A stretch of DNA of 64,000 nucleotides from an uncultured Phocaeicola sp. (GCA_948566455.1 CAOYQO010000013.1:28966-92965), one strand, 5' to 3'; shown: positions 43,174 through 52,916, counted from the first letter of the stretch. The notes: generated from the sequence alone by a model not told the origin. Program-made: numbers and translations.

Positions 43174-44481
43174 TTATAATCCAAGAAAAGCATTAAACTG
43201 TGCAAAGATTTCTCCACAATCCCCGCGAGGTAGCCTGTAATTTACTTCTGATTTTTCTATCGGAATGTGAAATGGCGGAAAAACATCTCTCAATTTATTG
43301 GCTTTAATTTTATTGCCTGAAATTTGTTCGGCAAGTTTGTTTATATCAAGCGCATTGATTGGCCATTTATCATAGCAGTCAGAAGCTATTAATCGGGTAC
43401 TACCCATAAATTCATCCCATTGCTTACAAAAAGTATCAAATTGTCTACAAAGATATTGTGCGATCCCCAAAATACGTGTATCATCCCAGTCATGAGTTCC
43501 GTTAAATACATCTGCCTTAAAATTCACTGAAACCTTCGATTCGTGATAAACATCTCCTACTTGTCTACATACTCGGTAAAAGATATCTACCGGGAAGAAT
43601 TCATCTGATTTTCCTTGCAGGAGGTACATTGGTTTAGGTGCAAAACACCCCAAAACCTGCCACATCTCCACTTTTCCAATAATTCCCGGAACAATGTTAC
43701 AATGGCAATGCCGTTTCTCCTTGCGGGCAACATACTCGAACGTAGAAGGATAGCCAGATGAAATCAGTACAGAGAATTTTTCAGGTACAACAGATGCCAA
43801 GAATAGTCCCAGCGCCCCTCCACCAGAATTACCACATACAGCAATCTTTTCGATATTAAAATTTCTTTGCTTTCTTATCCAATTGAGCCATCCTATGGTT
43901 TCCATAACTATCAATCCCTGTACAGTCAGTCCACACTCAAAAACTCCGGGAGCGGAATAATGTCCCATGAAATGACGTTCACCCTGACCAATATTGTCCG
44001 GTACTAATACCGCAATGCCGCTGGAAGCCAAATATTCTGCCATTTTCCGATAAGCAGGATAGAGTTTACCGTTATTTCCATGTCCGCAAGCCAGCAATAC
44101 AACAGGTAAACCTTTATCCGCATCATTATTGGACGGAATATACAAATGAGCTGCACCGTAACAATTATTCCACGAAACGGATTGCAAATGCTGCACTATG
44201 AAGTCCCGATTTCGTGTGACTCCATTTATTCGGGTCTTAATCACCGGAATCCATTCCTCCTTTATGGCAAGTGACTTTCGTACAATTTCCTTAATTTCCA
44301 CTCTATCTTTCTCCAACCAAGGAAAAAGTCCGGGTAAATGATGCCTTGCCTCAAAACAACTATCATAATAAACAAAAAAATCGCGTAATCCATTTGTAAA
44401 CTTCGAAGCCAGATAGGCTGGTTTTTGAGCATACCCCCAACCGGCAATCAACAAAAATAGAATTACTATATTCTTTTTCAT
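43174..44481 (-). CDS. Secreted alpha/beta-hydrolase (acetyl-esterase-like), last gene of the operon
   Basis: 435 residues from the ATG at 44481, which starts the signal peptide MKKNIVILFLLIAGWGYAQ; the longer frame adds 7 residues before it. The nucleophile elbow is CGNSGGG (S219), with acid D in LLQGKSDEFFPVD and His in FNGTHDWDD. The fold and the HGNNGKLYPAYRKMAEYLAS oxyanion region resemble acetyl-xylan-esterase/peptidase-S9-like carbohydrate esterases. It probably removes acyl groups from the glycan in the periplasm. It is 41 bp after rhaM in the PUL operon. Confidence 0.75.
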   Translation of the reverse strand: MKKNIVILFLLIAGWGYAQKPAYLASKFTNGLRDFFVYYDSCFEARHHLPGLFPWLEKDRVEIKEIVRKSLAIKEEWIPVIKTRINGVTRNRDFIVQHLQSVSWNNCYGAAHLYIPSNNDADKGLPVVLLACGHGNNGKLYPAYRKMAEYLASSGIAVLVPDNIGQGERHFMGHYSAPGVFECGLTVQGLIVMETIGWLNWIRKQRNFNIEKIAVCGNSGGGALGLFLASVVPEKFSVLISSGYPSTFEYVARKEKRHCHCNIVPGIIGKVEMWQVLGCFAPKPMYLLQGKSDEFFPVDIFYRVCRQVGDVYHESKVSVNFKADVFNGTHDWDDTRILGIAQYLCRQFDTFCKQWDEFMGSTRLIASDCYDKWPINALDINKLAEQISGNKIKANKLRDVFPPFHIPIEKSEVNYRLPRGDCGEIFAQFNAFLGL

Positions 44482-44522
44482 AAAGTTGTCCGTGTAATTC
44501 AATCTTAAGACTTATCTCTATT

Positions 44523-44837
44523 TCATTCCATGTGAAAGACCTCTATAAGTGGAATACTTATTGGAGAATTATCCGGATTGACTTCCATTATATCAGCCAT
44601 ATAATCCCACCATTTTTGTACAATAGGAGTATTTCCCATTTCTTGGGATGAAGCTTCTCCTTTGATCTTCTGACAAGCATAAAGGATATTGGTATCCTTA
44701 TCCCAATAAATGGAATAATCATAAACTCCGTTTTCTGACAATAATTGCTTCAATTCGGGCCATATCTGTGCATGCCTTCTTTCATATTCAGCCTCGCACC
44801 CCGGCTTCAAAAACATTTTAAATGCTTCTCGTTTCAT
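44523..44837 (-). CDS. rhaM: L-rhamnose mutarotase
   Basis: 104 residues, the exact length of E. coli RhaM. Conserved residues are in place: Y18 and H22 in EAEYERRHAQIWPEL, and WW at 76-77 (KWWDYM). It converts alpha- to beta-L-rhamnopyranose so the sugar can enter catabolism. Its presence says the operon's substrate releases L-rhamnose. There are no rhamnose isomerase, kinase or aldolase genes here, so they must be elsewhere. It is 6 bp after the BNR-4 gene. Confidence 0.92.
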   Translation of the reverse strand: MKREAFKMFLKPGCEAEYERRHAQIWPELKQLLSENGVYDYSIYWDKDTNILYACQKIKGEASSQEMGNTPIVQKWWDYMADIMEVNPDNSPISIPLIEVFHME

Positions 44838-44843
44838 AATTAT

Positions 44844-46142
44844 TTATTGTTTTGTATCTACTTCCAATACATATACTTGTTGGGGAACCGATTGCTTCAC
44901 CTTCTCTCCGTCTCCCTGTGAGGTACATTGTACAAAAAGATGCAGCATTCCCCTCTTGTTCCACAAATTTGTATCATAACTTGGTTCCCATGCATCAACC
45001 GAAAAATCCGTCAGATCGCTCACATTCCAGTTCCCTTTTGAAAGGTCACCCGAATATGCTACCGTCACCCGGCTATTACGGTCTACATCACGATATATAT
45101 AATATATTCCTTTTCCCCGGGTATCAACAGCCAAACGAGGACGTGACATAGGAATCATCTTGGTACCGCGCCCACTTAATGTAAAATCCGTATGCCTATC
45201 GGCAACCTTTACCATTTGCCAATTTTCTTTTCCTATGAAGACTAATCGATATTGCGGACAAGCATCTCCGGGTTCTTTCCAATATGCGGCAATAAAAGGA
45301 TTGCCTTCTTTATCAGTAGCCATACTTGTCTGGTTTATCAACTCACTTTTCTGAGGAATTTTAAATGCATATTCTGCATTTCTCACATTAATGGGAAGGT
45401 GATACTGCTCACCGGTTGACTTCTGCCAAGTGATTCCTCCATCCTTGGAACAGGCATAGCATAAATCATGGTTCGTCTCTACAGCAGACGTCTCACGCCA
45501 CACCCAGGAAACATGTATAGTTCCTTTCCTGTCAACACACATTTGCCAGTATGCATTTCTCTGTCCTTCACCATCAATTAAAGTATCCTGCAAGCGCTTC
45601 CACTGGCCTTTCCGTACATCGTACCTATTCAGTACAAGATTGCCCTGACCGGACTTACCCAAACGGTAAGCAAACAGCAAATCACCATTTTTCAATGTAT
45701 AAAATTCGGGATAGGTCACCTTCCTTTCATCTTTGCCCAACATAGATTGCAACGTATCCAGCCGGAGGGAATAAGCCTCCACACTTTTACAATATTGCAA
45801 CGGAGCATTGTGATGATTGAAAGCCACATGCAGATAACCTTTACCGTCGATACCAATACTGATAACGTTGTGGGCATCCTCGCATTTTCCTTTATAAGGT
45901 GAACGGAGTATTTCAAAACGGTCGTTTCCTAAACGGCGTTTCCCCAACGTCAGATATCCATCTTCGTCATAATAGGCAATAAATTGCATATTTCCTTTCG
46001 AAGTAACGGAGTTTGTCCGAAAAATGGCAGTATTAACAGACGTACTGCTATATCCCATACCAGCTTTGACCAGTTTCTGAGCATGTAACAGAGAGACACT
46101 CCCCAACAGCCCGCATATGAGTAACAAAATATTTCTATACAT
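44844..46142 (-). CDS. Secreted BNR-4 beta-propeller enzyme (PL24/PL25/GH145-like)
   Basis: 432 residues with signal peptide MYRNILLLICGLLGSVSLLHA. Repeated BNR-like blades follow. A His-rich segment, EDAHNVISIGIDGKGYLHVAF continuing NHHNAPLQY (H91, H105, H110, H111), matches the pattern in seven-bladed propeller enzymes. Those are ulvan lyases (PL24/PL25) and the GH145 alpha-L-rhamnosidases, both acting at rhamnose-glucuronate linkages. It is directly upstream of rhaM. Lyase or hydrolase cannot be decided by eye; uronate catabolism in the operon favours a Rha-GlcA bond. Confidence 0.75.
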   Translation of the reverse strand: MYRNILLLICGLLGSVSLLHAQKLVKAGMGYSSTSVNTAIFRTNSVTSKGNMQFIAYYDEDGYLTLGKRRLGNDRFEILRSPYKGKCEDAHNVISIGIDGKGYLHVAFNHHNAPLQYCKSVEAYSLRLDTLQSMLGKDERKVTYPEFYTLKNGDLLFAYRLGKSGQGNLVLNRYDVRKGQWKRLQDTLIDGEGQRNAYWQMCVDRKGTIHVSWVWRETSAVETNHDLCYACSKDGGITWQKSTGEQYHLPINVRNAEYAFKIPQKSELINQTSMATDKEGNPFIAAYWKEPGDACPQYRLVFIGKENWQMVKVADRHTDFTLSGRGTKMIPMSRPRLAVDTRGKGIYYIYRDVDRNSRVTVAYSGDLSKGNWNVSDLTDFSVDAWEPSYDTNLWNKRGMLHLFVQCTSQGDGEKVKQSVPQQVYVLEVDTKQ

Positions 46143-46152
46143 AATATTTATG

Positions 46153-47283
46153 CTATTTCAATTTATATATTTCCGAAGCGGCTAACAAAAAGCAGCCTAC
46201 TGCAAAATCCTCCGGTTCATGTATACAATCGTAAGTTAAGGGCTGACCGGCCTTAGGACTATTACTTCTCCCTTGCATATATCCCAATGCACCATTCGGA
46301 TGCATACAGTCCTTTACCAAAGCATTCCAAGCTTTCAAGGTCATTGGCAGATATTCGTCACGATCCAAAATACCATTCCTTATTCCCCATGCCAAACCAT
46401 ATACAAATAAAGCGGTACCGGTACCTTCCTTTCCACCAAAATTACCGGGATCATGTAGGCTTACATTCCAAAAACCGTCTTCGCGCTGGCAAAGTTTAAT
46501 GGCCTTGCTCATCTGCAAAAAGTCTTTCAGATAATCCTTGTAATGCTTATCTTTTCGGGGAATCAGATTCATGACACGCGCCAGCGCAGCGTATGCCCAT
46601 CCATTGCCCCTGGACCAGTAGCAGTCTCGTCCGTTAGGCTCTTTATAAGGCGGGGCAAATCTCTTATCGCGATACCAAAGCCCGTCTTTACGATTGTACA
46701 ACCCCTTATCGCCATGATGGTTGCGTGTGAATGAATACAAATCCCACATCTTGTCATAATAAGATTGTTCTCCAGTCAGTCTGCCCAACTTAGCAAATAC
46801 AGGCATAGACATCTGGATGGCATCTACCCACCACCAGTCATCGTTCTGAGGTGTATTCACCATCATGTCAATGGATAATTTTATATCCTTGATTTTATTA
46901 GGATCATCAGGACAAATGTTATACAAATCAATATAAGTCTGCCCACAACACTGATTGTCTGCATGACGAGTAACAGTCCCTTTATCCAACCCCCATCTAT
47001 GGAATTCCGCCCATTTCAATGCATAATCGTAAAATTCCTTTTGGGGATAAATAGCATGAAAAGCCATCAAACCTTCAAAATATACAGCCCTCGTCCATAT
47101 ATTGCTTGGCCGTAAGGTATGTACAAATGTAGGTTGACAAGGATCCGGATATTTGACCATAAAATAATTATTGGCCAACAGCATGTGTTTCAAAGTTTCT
47201 TCCTGCTTCGGTATTTGCTGTGAATACAGCGCAAGAAAATTAAAGAACACAATAATCGGTAGAATTACAAACTTGTTTTTCAT
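46153..47283 (-). CDS. GH105 unsaturated uronyl hydrolase
   Basis: 376 residues from the ATG at 47283, giving signal peptide MKNKFVILPIIVFFNFLALY; the longer frame has no better start. (Alpha/alpha)6-barrel motifs of GH105/GH88: WTRAVYFEGLMAFH, TRHADNQCCGQTYIDLY (D109), WWWVDAIQMSMPVFAKLG (catalytic D154), and SRGNGWAYAAL. Such enzymes hydrate the delta-4,5 uronic acid left by a lyase, releasing a keto acid. It is upstream of the BNR-4 gene by 10 bp. Confidence 0.88.
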   Translation of the reverse strand: MKNKFVILPIIVFFNFLALYSQQIPKQEETLKHMLLANNYFMVKYPDPCQPTFVHTLRPSNIWTRAVYFEGLMAFHAIYPQKEFYDYALKWAEFHRWGLDKGTVTRHADNQCCGQTYIDLYNICPDDPNKIKDIKLSIDMMVNTPQNDDWWWVDAIQMSMPVFAKLGRLTGEQSYYDKMWDLYSFTRNHHGDKGLYNRKDGLWYRDKRFAPPYKEPNGRDCYWSRGNGWAYAALARVMNLIPRKDKHYKDYLKDFLQMSKAIKLCQREDGFWNVSLHDPGNFGGKEGTGTALFVYGLAWGIRNGILDRDEYLPMTLKAWNALVKDCMHPNGALGYMQGRSNSPKAGQPLTYDCIHEPEDFAVGCFLLAASEIYKLK

Positions 47284-47313
47284 AATAAACATTTCATTAA
47301 TCAAAATTAAAAA

Positions 47314-48159
47314 TCAGACTCCGCTACAAGCCAGAAAGCCTCCGTCAATTGGTATGGTAATGCCGGTTACAAAGCCGGAAGCTTCTTCATTGATAAGCCA
47401 GTTCATACAACCTACCAGCTCTTGCGCTTCCCCAAAATGCTTCATGGGTGTTTGACGCAAAATGTTACTTCCCCTTTCCGAAAAGTTACCATCCGGAGTC
47501 ATCAACAGCTTACGGCTCCTGTCATTCAGAAAAAATCCCGGAGCAATGGCATTCACACGTATATGGGCCGGTGCCAGATAGGCAGCCAACCATTGGGTGA
47601 AATTTGCAATACCTGCTTTGCTCAAAGCATAAGCCGGTACCCGCGACAAAGGCCGATAAGTATTCATTGATGCAAAATTGATGATACATCCTTTGCCCAA
47701 CCGAACCATATCCGGAGCAAAAACCTGACAAGGAATAACCGTGCCCATAATATTTACATCAATCACATCCAAGAAACGGCTCATGTCCAGATTAAAGAAA
47801 CCGCGCAATTCTCCTTGCTCCTCTTCCAATTCCCGTTCGTTAAATTCATTGATATTAGTCACCGCCTCCGGCTGGTTACCTCCCGCCCCGTTAATAAGAA
47901 TCGAACATGTACCAAACTGCTCGTTAATCAAAGCATGTGCCCTCTTTACTTCCGCTAAATTACGAACATCACACGAAACGGACAAAACATTCCCGTCCGC
48001 CTTTTTTATCATCTTCTCCGTCTTCCGCAACTTTTCCAGACTACGACCTATAAGGGCTACTCGATAGCCCTTCCGAGCCAAGTCTACAGCTAACTCCGAA
48101 CATAACGTACCACCGGCTCCCGTAACGACAGCCACTTCTTCTTTTTTTATATTGTTCAT
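47314..48159 (-). CDS. SDR-family fructuronate reductase (UxuB-like)
   Basis: 281 residues from MNNIKKEEVAVVTG; an earlier ATG at 48174 would overlap the uxaC end, while this one leaves 2 bp. Classical SDR: TGAGGTLCSELAVDLARKG, NGAGGN, YALSKAG (YxxxK). The long insertion and the C-terminal FLNDRSRKLLM...ILRQTPMKHFGEAQEL are those of the D-mannonate oxidoreductases (B. subtilis UxuB/YjmF type), not of KduD. It reduces D-fructuronate to D-mannonate. Confidence 0.85.
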   Translation of the reverse strand: MNNIKKEEVAVVTGAGGTLCSELAVDLARKGYRVALIGRSLEKLRKTEKMIKKADGNVLSVSCDVRNLAEVKRAHALINEQFGTCSILINGAGGNQPEAVTNINEFNERELEEEQGELRGFFNLDMSRFLDVIDVNIMGTVIPCQVFAPDMVRLGKGCIINFASMNTYRPLSRVPAYALSKAGIANFTQWLAAYLAPAHIRVNAIAPGFFLNDRSRKLLMTPDGNFSERGSNILRQTPMKHFGEAQELVGCMNWLINEEASGFVTGITIPIDGGFLACSGV

Positions 48160-48161
48160 AC

Positions 48162-49568
48162 CTATTTCCTCCAATTTTTACAATTTCTATAACAAATGTC
48201 TTTTACTATATCGCCTAATAAAGTCATATCCGACGGGAACTCTCCGCTGACTACCTTTTCACCAATAAACCGGCAAAGCACCCTGCGGAAATATTCATGA
48301 CGCGAGAAGGAAAGTACACTCCGTGAATCTGTCGTCATACCGACAAAACAGCTCAAAAGTCCATAAGAAGATAGGGACTGCAATTGTTGCGTCATTCCTT
48401 CCAAATGATCATTGTACCACCAGGCAGGACCAAATTGCACTTTTCCTAAAATACCACTGCCCGAATATGAACCGGTCAGTGTGGCAAAAACAGCATTGTC
48501 CGCCGGATTTAATGTATACAAAATGGTCCGAGGCAACGAATCCTCCTCATTCAATGTGTCTAGGAAGCAAACCAAACTGTTCACATCGCACGCCGAACCG
48601 ATCGCTGCATATCCTCCCGCCGGACCAAGCCGTGTCCGCAACTGAGTATTGGTATCCCGTTTGGCCCCAATATGTAATTGCATGTTCCAGTTTCTCCGTG
48701 CATAGCAGCGCCCCATGAACAACAAGACATACGACTGTAATTTCACCGTTTCCGCAGGAGAGATTTCCCCAATCTGCAACAATTTACCGAATAAGGACGA
48801 AGCCTCTCCCGGTAAAACCGGTACAAACCTGAAACCCGCATCCAAAGAATGGTCGGCGTACTCGCATCCTGCATCAGAAAAAAGGTTCAGACGAATATCT
48901 ATTGCATTCAGATAATCTTCCAGACACTTTATTTTCATACCTGAAAGCTCCGCTAACTGCGAAACGAAATCCTTGAAAGAAGGAGTTGTAAAAGAAATTA
49001 CCGAATCCGCCCGCAGCGAAGGCTTCACTATAATATTCTGAGGTTGTAGGGATGCCTGGCGATGCCAAGTGAAATCGGCCAATAAATCATCGGAAGTACA
49101 TAACATTTCCACCCGACATTTCTTCAAGATGTCCAGCATTCCCCATCCCGGCTGCCGGAGGATGTCATTGCACACCTTCCATATCTCCCCCGCATTTTCC
49201 CGATTCAAGATTTCGTCAATACCGAAAAAGCGTTTTAACTCCAGACATGACCAATGGAACAAAGGATTACCAATGGTACGTGTGAATATGGAGGCCCACG
49301 TATCATACCGTTCTTTACCGGATATGCCAACCCCTGTAATCATCTCTTCGTCAATACCGGCTATACGCATCACACGATGTTTGTAAGGATCAGCATGAAT
49401 CCACAATTCTGCCAAATCAACGAATTTATGATTTTCTGCCAGTTTTCGCGGGTCCAGATGGTTATGAAAGTCTATAACCGGAAGATTTTCAGCAATCTCA
49501 TGATAGAGTTGCCTAGAAATACGGGTCGTCAGCAGAAAATCCTCATTAATAAAACTATCCATACTCAA
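48162..49568 (-). CDS. uxaC: Glucuronate isomerase
   Basis: 468 residues, normal for the family. Metal motif VIDFHNHLDPRKLAENHKF at residues 30-48, ICSDDLL-like CTSDDLLADFTWHR, SCFVGMTTDSRSVLSFSRHEYFRRVLC near the C-terminus and a final KDICYRNCKNWR. It isomerises D-glucuronate to D-fructuronate, first step toward KDG. It is 6 bp downstream of the RraA-family gene and 2 bp before the reductase. Confidence 0.95.
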   Translation of the reverse strand: MSMDSFINEDFLLTTRISRQLYHEIAENLPVIDFHNHLDPRKLAENHKFVDLAELWIHADPYKHRVMRIAGIDEEMITGVGISGKERYDTWASIFTRTIGNPLFHWSCLELKRFFGIDEILNRENAGEIWKVCNDILRQPGWGMLDILKKCRVEMLCTSDDLLADFTWHRQASLQPQNIIVKPSLRADSVISFTTPSFKDFVSQLAELSGMKIKCLEDYLNAIDIRLNLFSDAGCEYADHSLDAGFRFVPVLPGEASSLFGKLLQIGEISPAETVKLQSYVLLFMGRCYARRNWNMQLHIGAKRDTNTQLRTRLGPAGGYAAIGSACDVNSLVCFLDTLNEEDSLPRTILYTLNPADNAVFATLTGSYSGSGILGKVQFGPAWWYNDHLEGMTQQLQSLSSYGLLSCFVGMTTDSRSVLSFSRHEYFRRVLCRFIGEKVVSGEFPSDMTLLGDIVKDICYRNCKNWRK

Positions 49569-49574
49569 GCTGCT

Positions 49575-50303
49575 TTAAAAATAGCCACCATTCTTTACCA
49601 TCTCCTGAGCAGAAAAGCCTTCATGTACCCAAGTACGCATCTCCCTCTCCTGCTGCTTGATAGCTTCAGCTCTCAACAATACGTCATAGGCGATGCTACG
49701 CGGAATGGCTACCACACCATCCACATCACCAAAAATGACATCTCCCGGCTTTATATAAACTTTTCCAATCCTAACCGGTATATTATATCCTGTTATTTTA
49801 GTTCTCCCTAAAGAACCGTTCGAACTGCGGTAACGGTAGAATATAGGAAAGTCTTGCTTCAATACCTGAATCGTATCACGCAGCCCACCGTTGACCACAG
49901 CACATCTTGCTCCGCGGGCTATAGCGGAAGCTGTCATTACCTCTCCCCAATGAGCTGCTTCATCTTCATTACCTGCGTCCCATACCACACAACAATTTTT
50001 CGGCATATCATCCAGCATCTGTGCCCTGATATCCATTTCCCCCTTGACAGTGGGGTCCGGATTACTGCGAATAGTGAATGCGATGCCTGCCGCACGCATT
50101 TCAAACTGCAATGGTAAGATAGTAATCGGCAAGGCTTGATCCATCAATGTGGCTTCACGCAAAACATCGTTTACGGCTCCTGTATAAAGATTTTCGTAAC
50201 GTTCACACAATTCTTGATCTGAAATCGGAAACTCTATACCATCTATCCTATCCAATTTCTCAATCAATTTCTCTAACTTCATTAAATTATTGTCCATAAT
50301 CAT
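49575..50303 (-). CDS. RraA-family aldolase-like protein in the glucuronate operon
   Basis: 242 residues. Conserved family sites: GEVMTASAIARGA (GE at 120-121), VVNGGLRDTIQVL (R142, D143) and GDVDGVVAIPRS. This is the HMG/CHA-aldolase superfamily, most members of which split 4-hydroxy-2-oxo acids with Mg2+ or Mn2+. No KdgK or KdgA is in the operon, so a KDG-cleaving role is plausible but unproven. It sits between uxaC and uxuA with 6 and 2 bp gaps. Confidence 0.78.
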   Translation of the reverse strand: MIMDNNLMKLEKLIEKLDRIDGIEFPISDQELCERYENLYTGAVNDVLREATLMDQALPITILPLQFEMRAAGIAFTIRSNPDPTVKGEMDIRAQMLDDMPKNCCVVWDAGNEDEAAHWGEVMTASAIARGARCAVVNGGLRDTIQVLKQDFPIFYRYRSSNGSLGRTKITGYNIPVRIGKVYIKPGDVIFGDVDGVVAIPRSIAYDVLLRAEAIKQQEREMRTWVHEGFSAQEMVKNGGYF

Positions 50304-50305
50304 TT

Positions 50306-51253
50306 TTATTCTTCTAATAAACCTTTTAAATATCCTGTCGCAAATATATGTCCCAGCATCTCATACGCCGGATTTTCTCCTGACTCACCAGCCATAACAG
50401 GAGCATGGTCTGTACGGATCACTCCATCAAACCCAATTTCCTTATATGCACGCATGCAGGCTTTCATGTCAGTCTGCCCTTCATCATGGAATGTCTCTTC
50501 AAAAGCATCTGCATCTCCACGTATATCTCGGAAATGGACAAAGAAAATCTTCCGACCGAAATGTCTTATCAAAGAAGGTATGTCCTCATTCATGGCTGCA
50601 AAAGAACCTTGGCAAAATGTTATCCCGTTGTAATCGCTGGGATAAAGTTCTAAGGCTTTGTCGAAATTCTCTACATTTCTAAAGATACGCGACACTCCCT
50701 GCAAGGAAGGTACCGGAGGATCATCCGGATGAAGAGCCAGTTTCACTTTACATGCTTCTGCTACGGGTAATACCTTATCCATAAAGTATTTATAATTGTC
50801 CCATATCTGTATGTCAGTTTGTGTCCCGGCTTCAGTCAACTGCGGGGCTGCCTGCATCAATTTTGAATCAAATGCCGTTACCAGTGCCCCACCTCTCCCT
50901 TTTTTAGCAAAAGAGGTACGATACCAACCGGATTGGGGCATGAAATTGTAACATAAAACAGGAATATCCAAAGCCGCCATATTTCTCAGTACTTGCTTGA
51001 ATATCTCTATTTCTTCATCCCTGCCTGGCAATCCCAGCTTAATCTTATAATGGGGAGGAGCCGGTTCAATCACTTCAAGCTTCAGACCTGCATCATTCAA
51101 ACTCTCTTTAGCATAAAGCAGAGCCTTGAAATCCCACGGTTTCATATAATACCGTTCGGCAGGCAATGCCGCTACCGCATATTCTACACCCAATTGGGTT
51201 GCAATCTTCCACTTTACCGATGGCAAAGTAGGTAAATACCATGCTAGTTTCAT
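50306..51253 (-). CDS. uxuA: Mannonate dehydratase-like TIM-barrel enzyme (UxuA family, short form)
   Basis: 315 residues, shorter than classical UxuA (about 350-395). The active-site segments are kept: NGITFCQGSFAAMNEDI, FFVHFRDIRGDADAFEETFHDEGQ and VIRTDHAPVMAG, with HPDDPP earlier. It would dehydrate D-mannonate to 2-keto-3-deoxygluconate. Starts MKLAWYLPTLPSVKWKIATQ. Follows the symporter gene by 3 bp. Confidence 0.85.
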   Translation of the reverse strand: MKLAWYLPTLPSVKWKIATQLGVEYAVAALPAERYYMKPWDFKALLYAKESLNDAGLKLEVIEPAPPHYKIKLGLPGRDEEIEIFKQVLRNMAALDIPVLCYNFMPQSGWYRTSFAKKGRGGALVTAFDSKLMQAAPQLTEAGTQTDIQIWDNYKYFMDKVLPVAEACKVKLALHPDDPPVPSLQGVSRIFRNVENFDKALELYPSDYNGITFCQGSFAAMNEDIPSLIRHFGRKIFFVHFRDIRGDADAFEETFHDEGQTDMKACMRAYKEIGFDGVIRTDHAPVMAGESGENPAYEMLGHIFATGYLKGLLEE

Positions 51254-51256
51254 TAT

Positions 51257-52915
51257 TTACTTTTTTATTTTCAATTTATAAACAACACACAGAGCCACTG
51301 CCAGTAAAAGACTCAAAATGCCGGCGCATAAACTCAAATCTCCACCCATAGAACGTAGATTGGGAATGCTCATTCCTATAAAAAGCCCACCGGATACAAC
51401 AAGAGATACCAACAGTAATATCATCAGTGCTTTAACATATTGCGATGAAATGGAAGGAACCTTTTTAGGGTCTATATTCACACTCAAGGCATCAAACAGT
51501 TCATCCACTTTCACTTTGTCTTTCATATCCATCTGCCCATAAACCGGCAGATAATAAAGAACCAAACAAACTATTAACTCGATAAGTGTTGCCATCTCCC
51601 AATCCACTTCGGGAAGTGCATTCAAGACAATCCCTACTACAATTCCAGCACTGATCGTAATTATAGCCGCCTTGGCATTCGGCTTGCGGCTTACAATACC
51701 CAATACCAAAGGAATACCTATAGGAATACAGAATATTCCCGTAAACAGTTTATTGGCTTCAAAAGCTCCTCCAAACCCTTCGATATAGATAGCACCTACT
51801 GTAATCAGTGCTCCGATAACCAATGTAGACCAACGAGCCACAACCAGAAGGCGTTTTTCAGCAGCTTCCGTATTAAACAACCGCTGATATACATCCTTTG
51901 TAAAAACACTCGACATAACATTGTACTCGGCATTCAGTGAAGACATAGTTGCCGCAAACATCGAAGAAAACATGATACCCATAATACCGGCAGGAAGCAA
52001 GCGAATGGCAACCGATATATAGGACATCTCCGGATTCTCCAGTTCCGGAACTATTAAAGAAGAGGCAACAGCCGGAATGAGGAATATCGGGGTAAACACT
52101 AAAAAGAGGATACCCGTCAGAACTCCCATTTTCTTAGCTGCTTTTTCGTCTTTCACACAAAAGAATTTCTGAATAAATGTCCAGTTCTCATTGTATTTTA
52201 TCATCGTCATTACATAATAGATTGCCAACCAGAAAAATGCTCCTTTGGGACCATTAAACCACGTCATCTTCTCAGGGATCTGTTGATAAAGTCCACCAAT
52301 ACCTCCCACTTCATGTAAGGACACGGGCAACAGTACACAGGTAATAAGTATTAAGATCACAAACTGTACCGTACTCATAATCGTTACAGTCCAGATACCG
52401 CCAATAATATTGAACAGCGTAACAATTACACCCGAAATGATGATGGCCCATTCCAATGACAGAGGAGTGACTACAGTAATGAACACACCAATAGCATACA
52501 ACCGCACCATATTGTCTAACAACCTCACCAGTAATCCCACCCACGTCATTATTTCACGAACAGAGAAACTATAACGCTGTTCCAAATATTCGATGGGAGT
52601 GACGCAACCAGTCCGCCGCCAACGTCCGCCAAGCCACAGGCTGCCAATGATACATGCCGGTACAGTGGACCAAAATACCGTAACAGAGACCAACCCGTAC
52701 TCGTAAGCAATCCCGGCATAAGCCACGAAGACAAACGTACTGAACAATCCCATAAAATTGGTAACGGTAGCCATCACCCAGGGGATAGTGCCATTTCCCT
52801 TGAAATAAGCACCGACATCTTTAATAAACCAACCGAAAGATAACCCTATCCCTGCCATCAATAATACATAAACACCAATGGCCCAGTAATCCAGTTCCTG
52901 TAATTGTAACTCCAT
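51257..52915 (-). CDS. Sodium:solute symporter (SSS family)
   Basis: 552 residues from the ATG at 52915, one base after the upstream stop; a longer frame would overlap it. About 13-14 membrane helices with the SSS stretches GTIPWVMATVTNFMGLFSTF, TPIEYLEQRYSFSVREI and FSSMFAATMSSLNAEYNVMS (sodium site region). It carries the released sugar or uronic-acid product across the inner membrane. Having such a transporter inside the PUL operon fits a pathway finishing in the cytoplasm. Confidence 0.88.
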   Translation of the reverse strand: MELQLQELDYWAIGVYVLLMAGIGLSFGWFIKDVGAYFKGNGTIPWVMATVTNFMGLFSTFVFVAYAGIAYEYGLVSVTVFWSTVPACIIGSLWLGGRWRRTGCVTPIEYLEQRYSFSVREIMTWVGLLVRLLDNMVRLYAIGVFITVVTPLSLEWAIIISGVIVTLFNIIGGIWTVTIMSTVQFVILILITCVLLPVSLHEVGGIGGLYQQIPEKMTWFNGPKGAFFWLAIYYVMTMIKYNENWTFIQKFFCVKDEKAAKKMGVLTGILFLVFTPIFLIPAVASSLIVPELENPEMSYISVAIRLLPAGIMGIMFSSMFAATMSSLNAEYNVMSSVFTKDVYQRLFNTEAAEKRLLVVARWSTLVIGALITVGAIYIEGFGGAFEANKLFTGIFCIPIGIPLVLGIVSRKPNAKAAIITISAGIVVGIVLNALPEVDWEMATLIELIVCLVLYYLPVYGQMDMKDKVKVDELFDALSVNIDPKKVPSISSQYVKALMILLLVSLVVSGGLFIGMSIPNLRSMGGDLSLCAGILSLLLAVALCVVYKLKIKK

Positions 52916-52916
52916 A

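Noticed and set aside
47314..48159. KduD (2-deoxy-D-gluconate 3-dehydrogenase) for the SDR gene
   Set aside because: Length and the C-terminal segment fit D-mannonate oxidoreductases, and uxaC/uxuA are adjacent.
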